Assembly: GCA_029945375.1 (NCBI GenBank)
Contig: CM057066.1
Span: 1,116,001-1,180,000 of the forward strand
Source: Agaricus subrufescens
Taxonomy: Eukaryota > Basidiomycota > Agaricomycetes > Agaricales > Agaricaceae
Length of the DNA stretch: 64,000 nt
Direction: 5' to 3'
Every line of letters starts with the position of its first letter. Position 1 is the stretch's first letter. The position numbers were made by a program, and so were the translations under genes. This document shows, in pieces, positions 50,436-60,305 of the stretch. A model generated the notes under the pieces. It worked only from the letters and a program-made list of their open reading frames with translations, ran no database searches and was not told the origin of the DNA.

Positions 50436-51233
50436 ATGGATGTTAGCAAAATTCCTGTTCTGTGGCTACCGAACTTATATGCCGAGCTGAATGCTTTACA
50501 AGACAACCCTTCCTCCGGTGTTGTTTTCACTCAACCTGGCGTTGTCATCAAGTATTAAGATGATCTCGTAGAAGAAATACTTTGCTTGCACTTTGTGCGG
50601 GCTATACTCTCCACTCTCGTTCCTAAAGTACTACACCATCCCCGCTTCCTCGCAGACGTCATTCAACGAACCGCCGTGTCTGGTATATATCCATGGAGAA
50701 ATGTCCAGTGTACCGCCGAGGCAGTTATCGATGATATGTCCACAGATGAGCTTGATCGAGCAATCCAAATCGATTCTTGCTATGATGTCGAAACGCACCT
50801 CAAGATGTCTTGGCTCTGTCACTGGCGGGCCCCTATCGGGATTTTTCACCCCGCGCACCTTTACCCCAAACATTCTTCTTCTAGCACAGGAGAGTTTATT
50901 GACAGCTTTCGTCAAATCTTGCTACTCTTCTGTACCGAAATATTCATGGTAACTCTCCTCGGCCAATTGCCACACAATGATGCTTCACGATTTACACACG
51001 GCGATCTACTTCCAAAAACATCTTAGTGAATGGTTCGGAAATTACGGCTGTCGTGGGCTGGTCAACCGCCGACTTTTGCCTTGCGTACTGGGAATATTGT
51101 CGGATGCATGATCCTTATTTCGCTAGCCAGGGCTGGGACTACGTATTAAATCGTTGACTCCCTACTCCACGCAGGCTTATGCTGTCAAAGATGTTTTGAA
51201 CGTCCGGCGACACTTTTCTATTCTGGAACCATA
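50436..51233 (+). pseudogene. Decayed APH-family (aminoglycoside-phosphotransferase-like) kinase
   Basis: The reading begins at ATG 50436 (MDVSKIPVLWLPNLYAEL) and includes FTQPGVVIKY, which resembles the N-lobe of fungal APH-like small-molecule kinases. A TAA stop at 50556-50558 interrupts the frame where the family has a glycine. The frame reopens as DDLVEEI, then shifts (VYIHGEMSS is in another frame) and returns with STGEFIDSFRQILLLFC and the catalytic loop RFTHGDLLPK. A one-base loss near 51012-51024 shifts the frame before LVNGSEITAVVGWSTADF. There the metal-binding Asp (normally IDW) has become Gly. Together these point to an inactive relic. The substrate of the intact family is usually unknown in these fungi. 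Confidence 0.75.
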
Positions 51234-52275
51234 AACTTGTACTTACCCTTATACTTGCCGGTGTTGAAATTCACAAGTGAATGACAATCAGCCGATCATT
51301 AGAGATGTTTTGGACACAATCCATTTTTCTACATACAAAATGTGACTGATGTATCCCGTTTATATTTGCTTAAACTTGCTCGCTTTTCAGATATACGATG
51401 TACGAGGCAGGATATTCTCAGGCACGTTACAATATGTCAAAGATTGCCTTACAACCGTTACGCACAAAGGCCTTGCCGATATAATCGGTTCGGTTGCTGG
51501 ATAGATCATCACTTGTATGTGATCTAACTTAGGTCAATGAATCCATAATGTGCACTCAGTCATTGGGTATGAGGTGACAACGGTTGTGAAAAAATTCTCG
51601 ATGGAAAGGAGCGCATTTCCAGCGCAACAGCTCCAAATCGAATAATTGTTGAGTCATGATCACAAGTGGCGGTAAAGCCGCGGGTCGCGGCTGCGACAGA
51701 ACTTTACAATAACAGTCGCTTAGCTTTCCTGTGCTAGAGAAAGGCAACTTCAGGTAGAAATGTGCAGTGTAAAACGGTCCAGTTTCGAGTGTGACCATGT
51801 GTGTGCGCGTGTTTGAGCAAGCTAGCATTGGGACCACTAGAATCACTACCTGAATTACTGCTCCTATACTCTCGACGATTATGTTGTACGTCACTCCAAT
51901 GCCCATGTGTCTGACCACTGACAAAGCTTCAAGAACTTGCCCGTATTATGTGGGGATGTGCTTTCGAGTTATCTGTTATCATCACGCGGTTCACTAGCTC
52001 AAAGCTAGACTGACAATGTAGCATAGCAAGAAATCGCACTTCACGGCTGTAACGAAATGCATTGCATTTTGAATTCGAGTACTGCACTATTTCTATTTTG
52101 TTCACCGATCGGGAGGCTACATCCCCACTGTCACGAGGCTCTTGTGCGTTACCCTTCAGATTCCAGGAATGAAACTCTTGGGAAAAGAGAAGCTGTTCTT
52201 CTGCGGCTTCTCCGAATGGATTACGTACCGAAGCTCTCGTGTTCGATAGGTATTTAAGCTGGTCATGAAATCCAC
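51234..52275. other. Intergenic region, no gene seen
   Basis: About 1 kb between the APH relic and the P450 start. Its last part must hold the P450 promoter. Only chance open frames are present on the minus strand. Confidence 0.45.
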
Positions 52276-53047
52276 ATGGCTGACAACATGGGTTTCCCAC
52301 TGAGCCTTATTGCATCGATCTTCTGCCTTGCATGTGTTGGATGGCTCATCGATCGCTTTAGGCTCCCCAAGTTCGGTCGCGTCCGTCTTCCACCAGGACC
52401 AAAAGGCTATCCAATCATAGGAAACATTTTCGATCTTCCAGCCCACAAACCATGGCTCGCTTATGATCGCATGTTCAAGATCTACGGTGAGCCATGAACT
52501 TCCCCAATCCTCATTTGCTTTTGGGCTTAAACGGTTACCATAGGTGACATGGTTTACCTGAACGTATTTGGACAAAGTTTCTTGATCTTAGGAAGTCCCA
52601 AAGTGACCAACGATCTTTTCGAAAAACGCTCCAAGAATTATTCGGATAGGGTCCGTTCTCCAATGATAATGGAATTGTGAGTGCTCGCGCTACTACGCCA
52701 AAGGAATGGTTTCACAATTTCTTTCTTTCCTTAGAATGAAATGGGATTTCAACTTCGCCTTGCTACCATACGGTCCGGTCTGGCGAGATCGTCGTCGCGT
52801 TTTTGGAAATCACTTCCACCAGAAAATGGTCAGCAAATACTTGCCTGTGCAGCTGAGGAGCATACGTGCCTTCATTCGAAATGTACTGGATTCGCCAGAG
52901 AGACTGGACGAATGGATACAGTTGTAAGGTCTATCACGACGGGCCTGGCCGTTTACTAACAACTGGTGTTTCTCAGTTCTATTTCATCGTCGGTCATGAA
53001 AATAACCTATGGCATGGAAGCTGAGGTCAAAGATCCATACCTTGAGT
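52276..53047 (+). pseudogene. Cytochrome P450, 5' part (gene split by a transposon)
   Basis: Exons 52276-52486, 52544-52676, 52735-52923 and 52977-53047 encode the N-terminal third. The membrane anchor begins MADNMGFPLSLIASIFCLAC, followed by the proline hinge LPPGPKGYPIIGNI. Downstream are LNVFGQSFLILGS and LLPYGPVWRDRRRVFGNHFH, which is the helix C WxxxR region. The exon breaks at codon GAG-T in DPYLE, exactly where the CACTA-like element begins. If transcribed, this part would run into a stop within the element and give a protein lacking the heme site. Together with 62551-63827 it forms an intact 519-codon frame. It resembles the OrdA/CYP64-like P450s common in Agaricomycetes; the substrate is unknown. 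Confidence 0.9.
53045..53047 (+). repeat. Target-site duplication AGT, left copy
   Basis: AGT directly precedes the left terminus and is repeated at 62548-62550 directly after the right terminus. Three-base duplications are the rule for the CACTA/EnSpm superfamily. Keeping a single copy restores the P450 reading frame. Confidence 0.88.
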
Positions 53048-53073
53048 CACTGTGAGCCCCGGGGCTAGGGAAA
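53048..53073 (+). repeat. Left terminal inverted repeat
   Basis: Bases 1-9 of the element (CACTGTGAG), 11-17 (CCCGGGG) and 19-24 (TAGGGA) match the inverted right end, with mismatches at positions 10, 18 and 25. This gives a repeat of about 26 bp. Confidence 0.88.
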
Positions 53074-53145
53074 ATCCTAGCCCTAGATCGGGGTTAGCGT
53101 AATCTCCTAAATTTGTTCGGGCCATACATAATACACATTTTTTAG

Positions 53146-54000
53146 AAACGTCTTAAGCACGTTTTTTCCTGACAAAAAATGTCAGGAAAAGGCGTACATA
53201 TGTTAAGGCTTAAATATACATGTATGTCCGGGTAGTTTTACCGGACTTAAACTTGAGAAAATCATACTTTTTTTATTTTAATAAACTAAAGAGACAAACG
53301 ACGAAACGCGACCATCGAGTGGTCGCGTTTCGTCCGGGTGGTCGCTAGACGACCCTGACAGTCGACGCGAACGTCGACTGCCAGAATCTGAAGAAAAAAA
53401 ACGGACAAAAAAAATCCGGCTCTCCCTCAAGAGCCGGATGATAAGAAGACTCAAATGCGACCACAAAGTGGTCGCGTTTCGTTGGAGTCGTTCGCAAACG
53501 ACTTCAATGGTCGACGCGAACGTCGACCATCGACGTGAGCGCGGGTGCTCAGCGTGACCGACGTCGCGCGAGATCCCGCGCTCGTTTGGCCCTCCCATCA
53601 CCTCCCATCACCTCCCCCCCCTCTCCCAACCGGTGTCCCCTTCCCAAGATGTCGCGCTTTTCGTATTATTTCGCACCCAGGGGCATTCAAGAACATCATA
53701 GAGCCCCTAATCTTGTCCCTGGGTGGTTTGAGAGGAGGGATGCTCTTGAAGCTTTGAAGGGAGCATTGAGGAGCCACAGGGGGCTCCTCATGCGGATTCT
53801 GCGAGGGAGGAGAGTTGAATGGATGCTGATGTGAGTATTTTATGTTTTTTAAACATGATTGAGCACTTACCTTTGATTAGGGGACGAAACCACAAGTCCA
53901 GGTGTGCAGGGGGAGAACCTGCACACTGGACTATAAGGGGGTTTTTCGGGGGACATGCAGAGGTTACTCTGCATGTCTACGACGGGAACATCGGTTCCCG
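53146..54000. repeat. Dense array of perfect short hairpins at the left end of the transposon
   Basis: About fifteen inverted repeats with 5-15-bp arms and 3-9-base loops follow each other. Examples of arm pairs are 53164-53174/53180-53190, 53302-53314/53320-53332, 53359-53367/53372-53380, 53414-53423/53430-53439, 53457-53464/53468-53475, 53486-53492/53497-53503, 53507-53516/53521-53530, 53767-53775/53782-53790, 53895-53910/53918-53932, 53953-53962/53967-53976 and 53983-53989/53994-54000. Most differ in sequence, so this is not one repeat amplified. The array runs into the 124-residue coding region. Subterminal repeats bind transposase in plant CACTA elements, but such a varied hairpin series is unusual. 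Confidence 0.85.
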
Positions 54001-54073
54001 ATTGTTTTTGAACGGGGGGAGATGGTCCCGCCGCGGTCGCAGTCGCTCTGAGTTCCGGGCGCGGGCATGGTGA
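53649..54073 (+). CDS. Predicted 124-residue basic protein inside the transposon
   Basis: Two exons (53649-53823 and 53874-54073) join in phase through a GTGAGT...TTAG intron. The protein begins MSRFSYYFAPRGIQEHHRAP, has GLLMRILRGRRVEWML at the junction and ends with an Arg-rich tail SRRGRSRSEFRARAW. I do not recognise a domain. Three or four hairpins of the subterminal array lie within its coding exons and help dictate its sequence. It might be a small DNA-binding accessory protein, but the open frame could also be a by-product of the GC-rich hairpin DNA. Confidence 0.4.
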
Positions 54074-54436
54074 GTTCGAGTATGCAAAAGGTCTACCAAT
54101 GCTGTAAGCAAATCTTTTTTTCTTGTTGTTGTGTTTTCTTGCTTTGAGTGTCGTATTTGTCTTGAATTTGATCTGTAAATTTTTTTGAAGTATATTGTAC
54201 AATATTAAGGCTCGCGCGCACTCACATTTGATATAATTCTTGAGATTGCTGTCCTTTGATCTCGCCTCGTCTTCGTACCTTCACTATTAGCATATTAAAG
54301 CCTGGTTTTCTGAATGATCATAACGGTGAAGTGTGGATCCATTATTATCAAATGAAATAAATAAAAAAAAGTCAGTCAAAAAAAACTATCTGAACTGTTA
54401 GTGTGCACAATCGAGAGGAGGGCACGGGGCGCATAC
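54074..54436. other. AT-rich spacer inside the transposon
   Basis: A 360-bp T-rich spacer between the small plus-strand gene and the convergent end of the transposase gene. It probably holds both 3' untranslated regions. No hairpin array continues here. Confidence 0.45.
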
Positions 54437-57400
54437 CTAATCGTCATCTCCTCTCGAAATACCTGTCCTATCAACAATACTCCACCGGCCTCTATCGTGG
54501 ACTCGTCCGACTACACATTGCACCGTGTTCAAATCTACTACTTGTACGGTTCCAGTTTTTTGATATGTATAGAAGCCGTTCTTTTGAGTGATTTTGACAG
54601 TTTGCACCACGGCATATATGACGGTCGTTGATGAATTGAGACCTAATGGGGGTATACTAGGTAAGTCAATCACGAGCACCCGCTTCAGTTGTCCAAAGAA
54701 CGACCGCTTCACGTAGACCGGTTGGCGGTTTCGTTGGTGTGTGCACTTGTCAACCATCTGAACATACTATTTGGTTGGTTCAATATGGGAATCTCACGAA
54801 AGACTACAAAGCACTCACTTTAATGAAGGAAGCGTCGCGCGAGTCCTCACCTCTTCGTACCAAGTCACAACCTACAATCGTATCTCCCCCAAATAGAATA
54901 TGAATCCTGGCGTAGTGAAGAACGGGCCCATCGAGGCTGATGAGCGTTTTGACAGTTAGTTTTGGTTTTTCAAATCGTGTTGCCAAAGCCGCAAAAATTT
55001 TGTCTCGGAGATACATAGGCACAGATTCGCGTCGTCGTGGTGGAGAGAGCTTGTAGGACGAATCTGATACGACGTGGTTTGGAGTCTACACATTAAGGAA
55101 CATGACAACGTACATGAGTTGGATATCAGATCGTTCACCGATAGTTCTGCTTTAGGGGCTGTGAAGCTTAGTTCCGAATAAAGGTTATACTTCAACCGCA
55201 CTTGATCAAGCTGAGCCATTGCATTGACGAAGGCGGCGATGGCTGAATAAGGGTGTCGTCGACTTCTGATGGAGGGTAGGAGGGTATTGCAGTGCCGTTC
55301 CATCGGGAAAGCCCAGTAAGTCCAGACTGGACCCGCAACCCGAATACCCCATGCAATATGAAGAAGAGCATGAACTGTTAGGGGGCAGGCTGAGAGACGA
55401 CGGGGCTGATATAAATAGTAAAACCTGAAATGAGTCGAGGTGACGTGAAATTAGAAATACACGAGATTAGGTATGTATACGGAAACTCACTTTTCATAGT
55501 CCTCTACCCAAGTGCGAAAGCCAGTGTCTATTATATCCAACATCTCGTCATCAATCTCAAGCTCCAAACAAATTTTGAGCAGCTCGACGAGCTTCAGGAA
55601 ATGTTGATAGTATTTTTTTTGCCGAAACCTTTCATTCAACAGAATAGGCGCAACGAAAAGAGTCCAGTTCGAATACATTTCTGCCGTCATCTGAGATTGT
55701 TGCAAAGCGATATTGGGAAGGGGCTTCCCAAAAGACGATGGTATGGATGCTGTAGCGGCAGCTGTGCCAACTCCAATCTGTCTCCAGGACTCGGGCGGGA
55801 TAACATAGCCTTGATTTTCGTGGTCAAGGTTTTTGAAGGAGGCGGTCCAGAATAAGATGAGGTTAGGAATGAGGTTTTCCCAGATGAGGTGCATAAAATC
55901 GAACGGAAAAGATTCGGGAAAGGATACAGAGGACAGCGAGCTGAGGATGGGTACGCCTTTGATGCCATATTGCTTGGCGAGCCGGTTGGAGGTGGCTTGA
56001 TTATGAGCACCTTGTACCTCCTTTGCCTGAGCCATCAATTCAGCATGCGACCGAAGAGGAAGTTGTGACGGGTCTAGCGAACAATCGGAGTCCGGAACTC
56101 CATTTCGTCGTAAAGGAACGTAATACGTGTTGGAAGTATTGCCACGGACGCCCATTATTTTGCACACTCGACAAGGGCTAATTCCATTGGCCCCCTTCAT
56201 GCGCATGAGGAGCGCCACGGCAGGGATATCGCCAAAAATCAGGAGGAGGTAAGCATGGAGTAAGAAAAGCCTTTGGCTAACGGCGTCGAAAGTCCGGACT
56301 CCAACCTCAAGTTGAATGAGTTCTTGGACAAGGGGCCAAAGAAAGGAGTCCATATCCCAGGGCTTTTTAGGCCCCGGGACGGTTCCGACGTTGATACAGT
56401 ATTTCTTTTGAAAACGTATCTTGGGTGGGAGATTGTAATTGAAGAGGATAATCGGCCAACATGTCTTGTCTCGTCGTTTGAATGGCGCAAAGCCGTCAGT
56501 GGAAAGACCAAGTGCAATATCACGAGGGTCCGAGAAAAAGAAGAATGGTTGATCGTCGTTACTGGATGGGACAATTTTGTTCAATAATGACCGGTAGTGA
56601 GAGCCATCGAAAACGTCTGTCGTTTGTCCATCCTGATGCTCAAAGTTGGCCCGATAGCGCATTTTTTCAGCAAATTGGCGATTGGCGGACATCGCTCGTA
56701 AGCGGGGGATCAAGGGAAGATAATCAAAGGTTTTGCGTGCTTTATTTTGATCACTGAACCGTGGCTCCTTGCAATTGGGACATTCAGTGAGGCCTTCATA
56801 GGGTCCTGTGAAACAGACACAGCTGTTCACGCAACAGCTATATCGTTTTGGTCGAAAATCTGACAGGAGTTCAACACGGTTCTTTGTCTTCTTGAGCGTG
56901 TGATGGTAAGATTCCGGAAAGACAAACTGGAACTTGGTGAAGGTACTTTCAGTAAGATGTTCTTCGACCTTCAAAGCATACTGGCGGAGCAGGCTCAGGT
57001 CAGACTCATCCAAAGAGTTATCTGGAGCGATAATCAGTATGATAAACGATCATCAGAGAGAGACGCGTACCAGTCGTCATCAACCTGCACGCTAAATCAT
57101 CACTGATACGATCCCAAAAAGCGATTGAGGCAATATCCGTTCTGGAAAGATTGGCGTCGGGGTTATCTGCTTCACGATCCTCCTCATAATCATCATCATC
57201 GTCATCATCATCCCTGGGTCCTTCATCATCCCCGCTCAGGTTTTGATCCTCGTTTTCGCTCCTACGGTCACTATCGTCATTATCGTTAAAAAGGGGTTCG
57301 CCGTTGTCGTCCTCGTTCCGTGGCTGTTCCAAATCCTCCTCTTCCTCGTCCTCATCATCAGTGCCATCTCCGTCCTCTTGAACCCCTGGTACAACTTGAG

Positions 57401-57785
57401 TGGGGGGATTAGTCCAACGTTGTTCAATAACCAGCCTGGTTTTTTCTGCGACCTGTAACGACCGAGACGATGGGTTACTAGAATGTGATTGTGGTGGAGA
57501 ATCTATGTTTTCAATTTGAAGCGGGCCGGGACTAGGGGCATCGTCCCGCCTATCCTCCCAATCTTCACTGCGGTCTTCAGGGGAGTTTGAGCGCTGATGC
57601 TTCTTCCCCGCAACGAGGCTATCATTTTGAAGGGGCGGACAGTCATCCGGGGACTCCGCGGTCGTAGCCACAGCCCTTTTTGCCGCTAAGTGCGCTCGCC
57701 TCGTGGGATAGGAAACGTACTTGTTGCAGCCGCAAGTACATATGCAGGCTGACTTGTTTTGTACTCCGAGTCGGCTGGAATCCAT
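54437..57785 (-). CDS. Tnp2/CACTA-type transposase (Plavaka-like)
   Basis: Five exons encode about 1,030 residues. Exon 1 (ATG 57785) has a Cys-rich start (CICTCGCNKYVSYP), then a long acidic disordered region. Exon 2 (about 57026-55487) holds the core: a zinc-binding region CCVNSCVCFTGPYEGLTECP, GLSTDGFAPF (first Asp), FGDIPAVALLMRMKGANG with PCRVCKI (second Asp), and FDFMHLIWENLIP (Glu region). Exon 3 carries the DUF4218-like segment RLSACPLTVHALLHIAWG and GPVWTYWAFPMERHC. After a 53-nt GTGAAC intron the frame resumes as TPNHVVSDSSYKLSP, and the C-terminus has VVQTVKITQKNGFYTYQKTG and VGRVHDRGRWSIVD. All junctions can be kept in phase, so the gene appears intact. The protein should cut and paste the element by a DDE mechanism. 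Confidence 0.87.
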
Positions 57786-58466
57786 AGGAAGGGCTAACAG
57801 GAGGTAGACAGTCAAGGGAACAAAATGATGACAGACGGTCCCAATGCATAGGTAGCGTGTTCACACACGTGCACAATGGCAGTGCGTGGATTATTGAGAA
57901 GTAGGGTGGTTGGGGGAGACCACGACGTGGCATTAGGAGCAGGTAAACCATCGAAAGGCGAGAAAATCGGTATGCTGAACATTCAGAAGAGATAAATCTC
58001 AGCCTAGGTGCTCACATGCGATTCTAACGATAAAACTCACCAAAGTGAAGTACACATTTGAGGGCCAAATCGAAGGGTGAAAATAGCCAGCGACCAACAA
58101 GTGGAGACAATCAGGATCAAACGCCACTACATGTACGGAGGGTGAGCGCATCCTACAAGGTAAAATTTGAGATTGAGACAACGATGTTCAATCTCAACAG
58201 AAGGCACAGGTGCTAGGGTTGTGAAAGATAGAGAGAATATAGTTGAGGGGGATTCAAAGCAGAATCCAGGTAGAGATAGATCGCCGCCAGAGGCAAGTAC
58301 CACGAGTCGCAGAGGGGAAGGACTGCATCAAGTCAGCGTTGTGAGGTGATCGTGGACAAACAGAGTCAAATAAGACTCCCCCAAATGCATTAAGTTCGAA
58401 ACGACTATACATCAGATACGCGTAGAACAAACAAGGCAAAACAACCGCCTTGTCTTCGTGCCTCAC
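57786..58466. other. Transposon internal spacer
   Basis: 680 bp upstream of the transposase start. It should contain the transposase promoter. Open frames here are short and show no domain. Confidence 0.4.
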
Positions 58467-59112
58467 TCAACATTGTCCCCAGCAAACTTTATAACCACCT
58501 TCACGGAACAAGCATCGGTTGGTATATCTACTGCGAGATGTTTGAGCGTCTGGTTGACATGTTAGATTATACAGAAATCTATGGTCAGTGCACAACTCAC
58601 TCTCTGTTTCTTGTGAGGTATGTCACCACCGGCACTCGTTTCCTTTACCCCATTTTCAATGGGATCCGTACCTATGTCCCTTTTCCTTTTAGGTACAGCG
58701 ATCTCTGGCTGGACCTCCTTGGCTTTGCCTTTGCGCTCTTTACGTCTCCTGATACGCGCCATCATCTCCCGACTATAGATTCCTCTCGAACCGGAAGGTT
58801 TATCTTTTTCAACCGTGACTGAAGGGGAGCCTGGAGGTGAACTGCTAATAACAATTACTGGAAACATGATTAGTCTAATCATATTGCAGAATGAATGAAT
58901 TTTGACCTACTTTCTCTTTTTTTTGCATCTTTCGCTTCTCGGAGTGCGCGTTCTTTCCTCCAGGCTGCGCGCTCTTCCTTCCAGGCTTCCTCGTCCAGCT
59001 GGCTCTGGAACGGCGGAGTAGCACCAGAATAATCAAAGTAATGAATTGACGAAGAATCTGGCTCAGTGAAACAATCAAAACCACTTCCAGAAGCGGGAAA
59101 TTGAGAGCTCAT
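58467..59112 (-). CDS. Predicted small basic protein of the transposon
   Basis: Three exons from ATG 59112 join in phase. Exon 1 encodes MSSQFPASGSGFDCF and a charged helix (DEEAWKEERAAWRKERALRE). Exon 2 encodes ISSSPPGSPSVTVEKD and strongly basic patches (MARIRRRKERKGKAKE, PKRKRD) that look like nuclear localisation signals. A short last exon ends GYKVCWGQC. No known domain was recognised. Plant CACTA elements encode a second, DNA-binding protein (TNPA), and this gene is a candidate for a similar role, on position and charge only. The third exon is the least certain. Confidence 0.45.
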
Positions 59113-60305
59113 AGTCGATGCTCGTTGTAGCGAAGGATAGGAGATGATGGCTTTTCGATCATAGTCTTCAACCTTTATATGTGGTCCCTCGGCGATACTC
59201 GTAAGGCTTTCTCGCAATTACTTCATCTCTTTGCCCATCAATGACCATTGCCACTGGGTACGGAATTCCAGGCATCCCCGCCTATCCATCTGGAGTCGTT
59301 TCCGATGGACAAGACCCGTATCGGTACCAGCACTTAGGCCTTGCGTATTGATGGTTGTCATGAACAACTCTTCGCTTCTCTTGTATCGGCGGACCTTTGC
59401 AAACATCTGTCTCGTCATCTCCCGGCCTTTGTTCGGTTCATTCCTCACTTTTGGATCCGGAACTTGGATTATCGGTCGTCGGAGTTCAGGTTCGTCGCTG
59501 CAAATGCTACTACATTAATTCTTTTATACTAGTCAGAGAAATCGTTCAACAGGCCGCACTCCTACTTCTTCCAATTTGTACATAGTAGGTCGGTCCTCTT
59601 TTCTCGAACCATCCAAAGTAGGACATTCACTATCTCTAGTGTAATCACAAACCTATGCGGTTTCCAAACATTTGTTTTGTCCTTGCCCGATCTCTATTCG
59701 GACCGGACATGATCAATTATTCCTCATGAAGTCGTCGGAGCTTAGGTCGTCGGTCATCGGTCGTCGGTTACTGGTCGTCGGTCATCGGTCGTTGGTTACT
59801 GGTCGTCGGTCGTCGGTCGTCGGTCGTCGGATATTGGTCGTCGGTCATTGGGTTACTGTCTTTTGTTATCCAATATCATAGGTTCGCAATTGTTACAAGG
59901 TTCCGCTACAAGCGCCGTTGCATTTTCTATACGAGTTGGATTGATGTTTAAAGCGCCTTGCCCTTCCCTCCTCCCCCAAGTTCGTTTTATAGGTCAGTCT
60001 CCCTTCCAGAGCCATTCAAAATGGAGCATCAACGTTGAATTTATTTATTAATGTTTTAATCTTCAGATTGCGTGTTGAAAAGCTGTATAATATTCCGATC
60101 ACGATTGAATCTGGTGTTTCGGCATGGCGGTGAACGGCTTCGGTTGGATGGTGCGTAATGTTTCAACCGCCCTCCAGGAGAATGAGCTGATTACCAGATT
60201 CGTTCCTAATTCTTTCTTGGCTACCGATTCAGATCGTCAACCGCTTCACATATTTAAAGGCTCATGTAGTCGATTAATGTGAGTACTTAGAGCAACTCTC
60301 TGCCA
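59113..60305. other. Transposon internal spacer with tandem repeat
   Basis: This 1.2-kb spacer between divergent transposon genes holds the minisatellite at 59744-59862. Otherwise no gene or conserved feature is seen. It probably carries the promoters of both flanking genes. Confidence 0.45.
59744..59862. repeat. GGTCGTC-type minisatellite
   Basis: Units of GGTCGTC and GGTCATC alternate with TACTG spacers. A block with the order GGTCATCGGTCGTYGG then TTACT occurs twice, followed by about five plain GGTCGTC units. It lies in the transposon spacer. Confidence 0.8.

Noticed and set aside
51556..51924. 122-codon minus-strand frame upstream of the P450
   Set aside because: No domain or splice support; it lies in spacer DNA.
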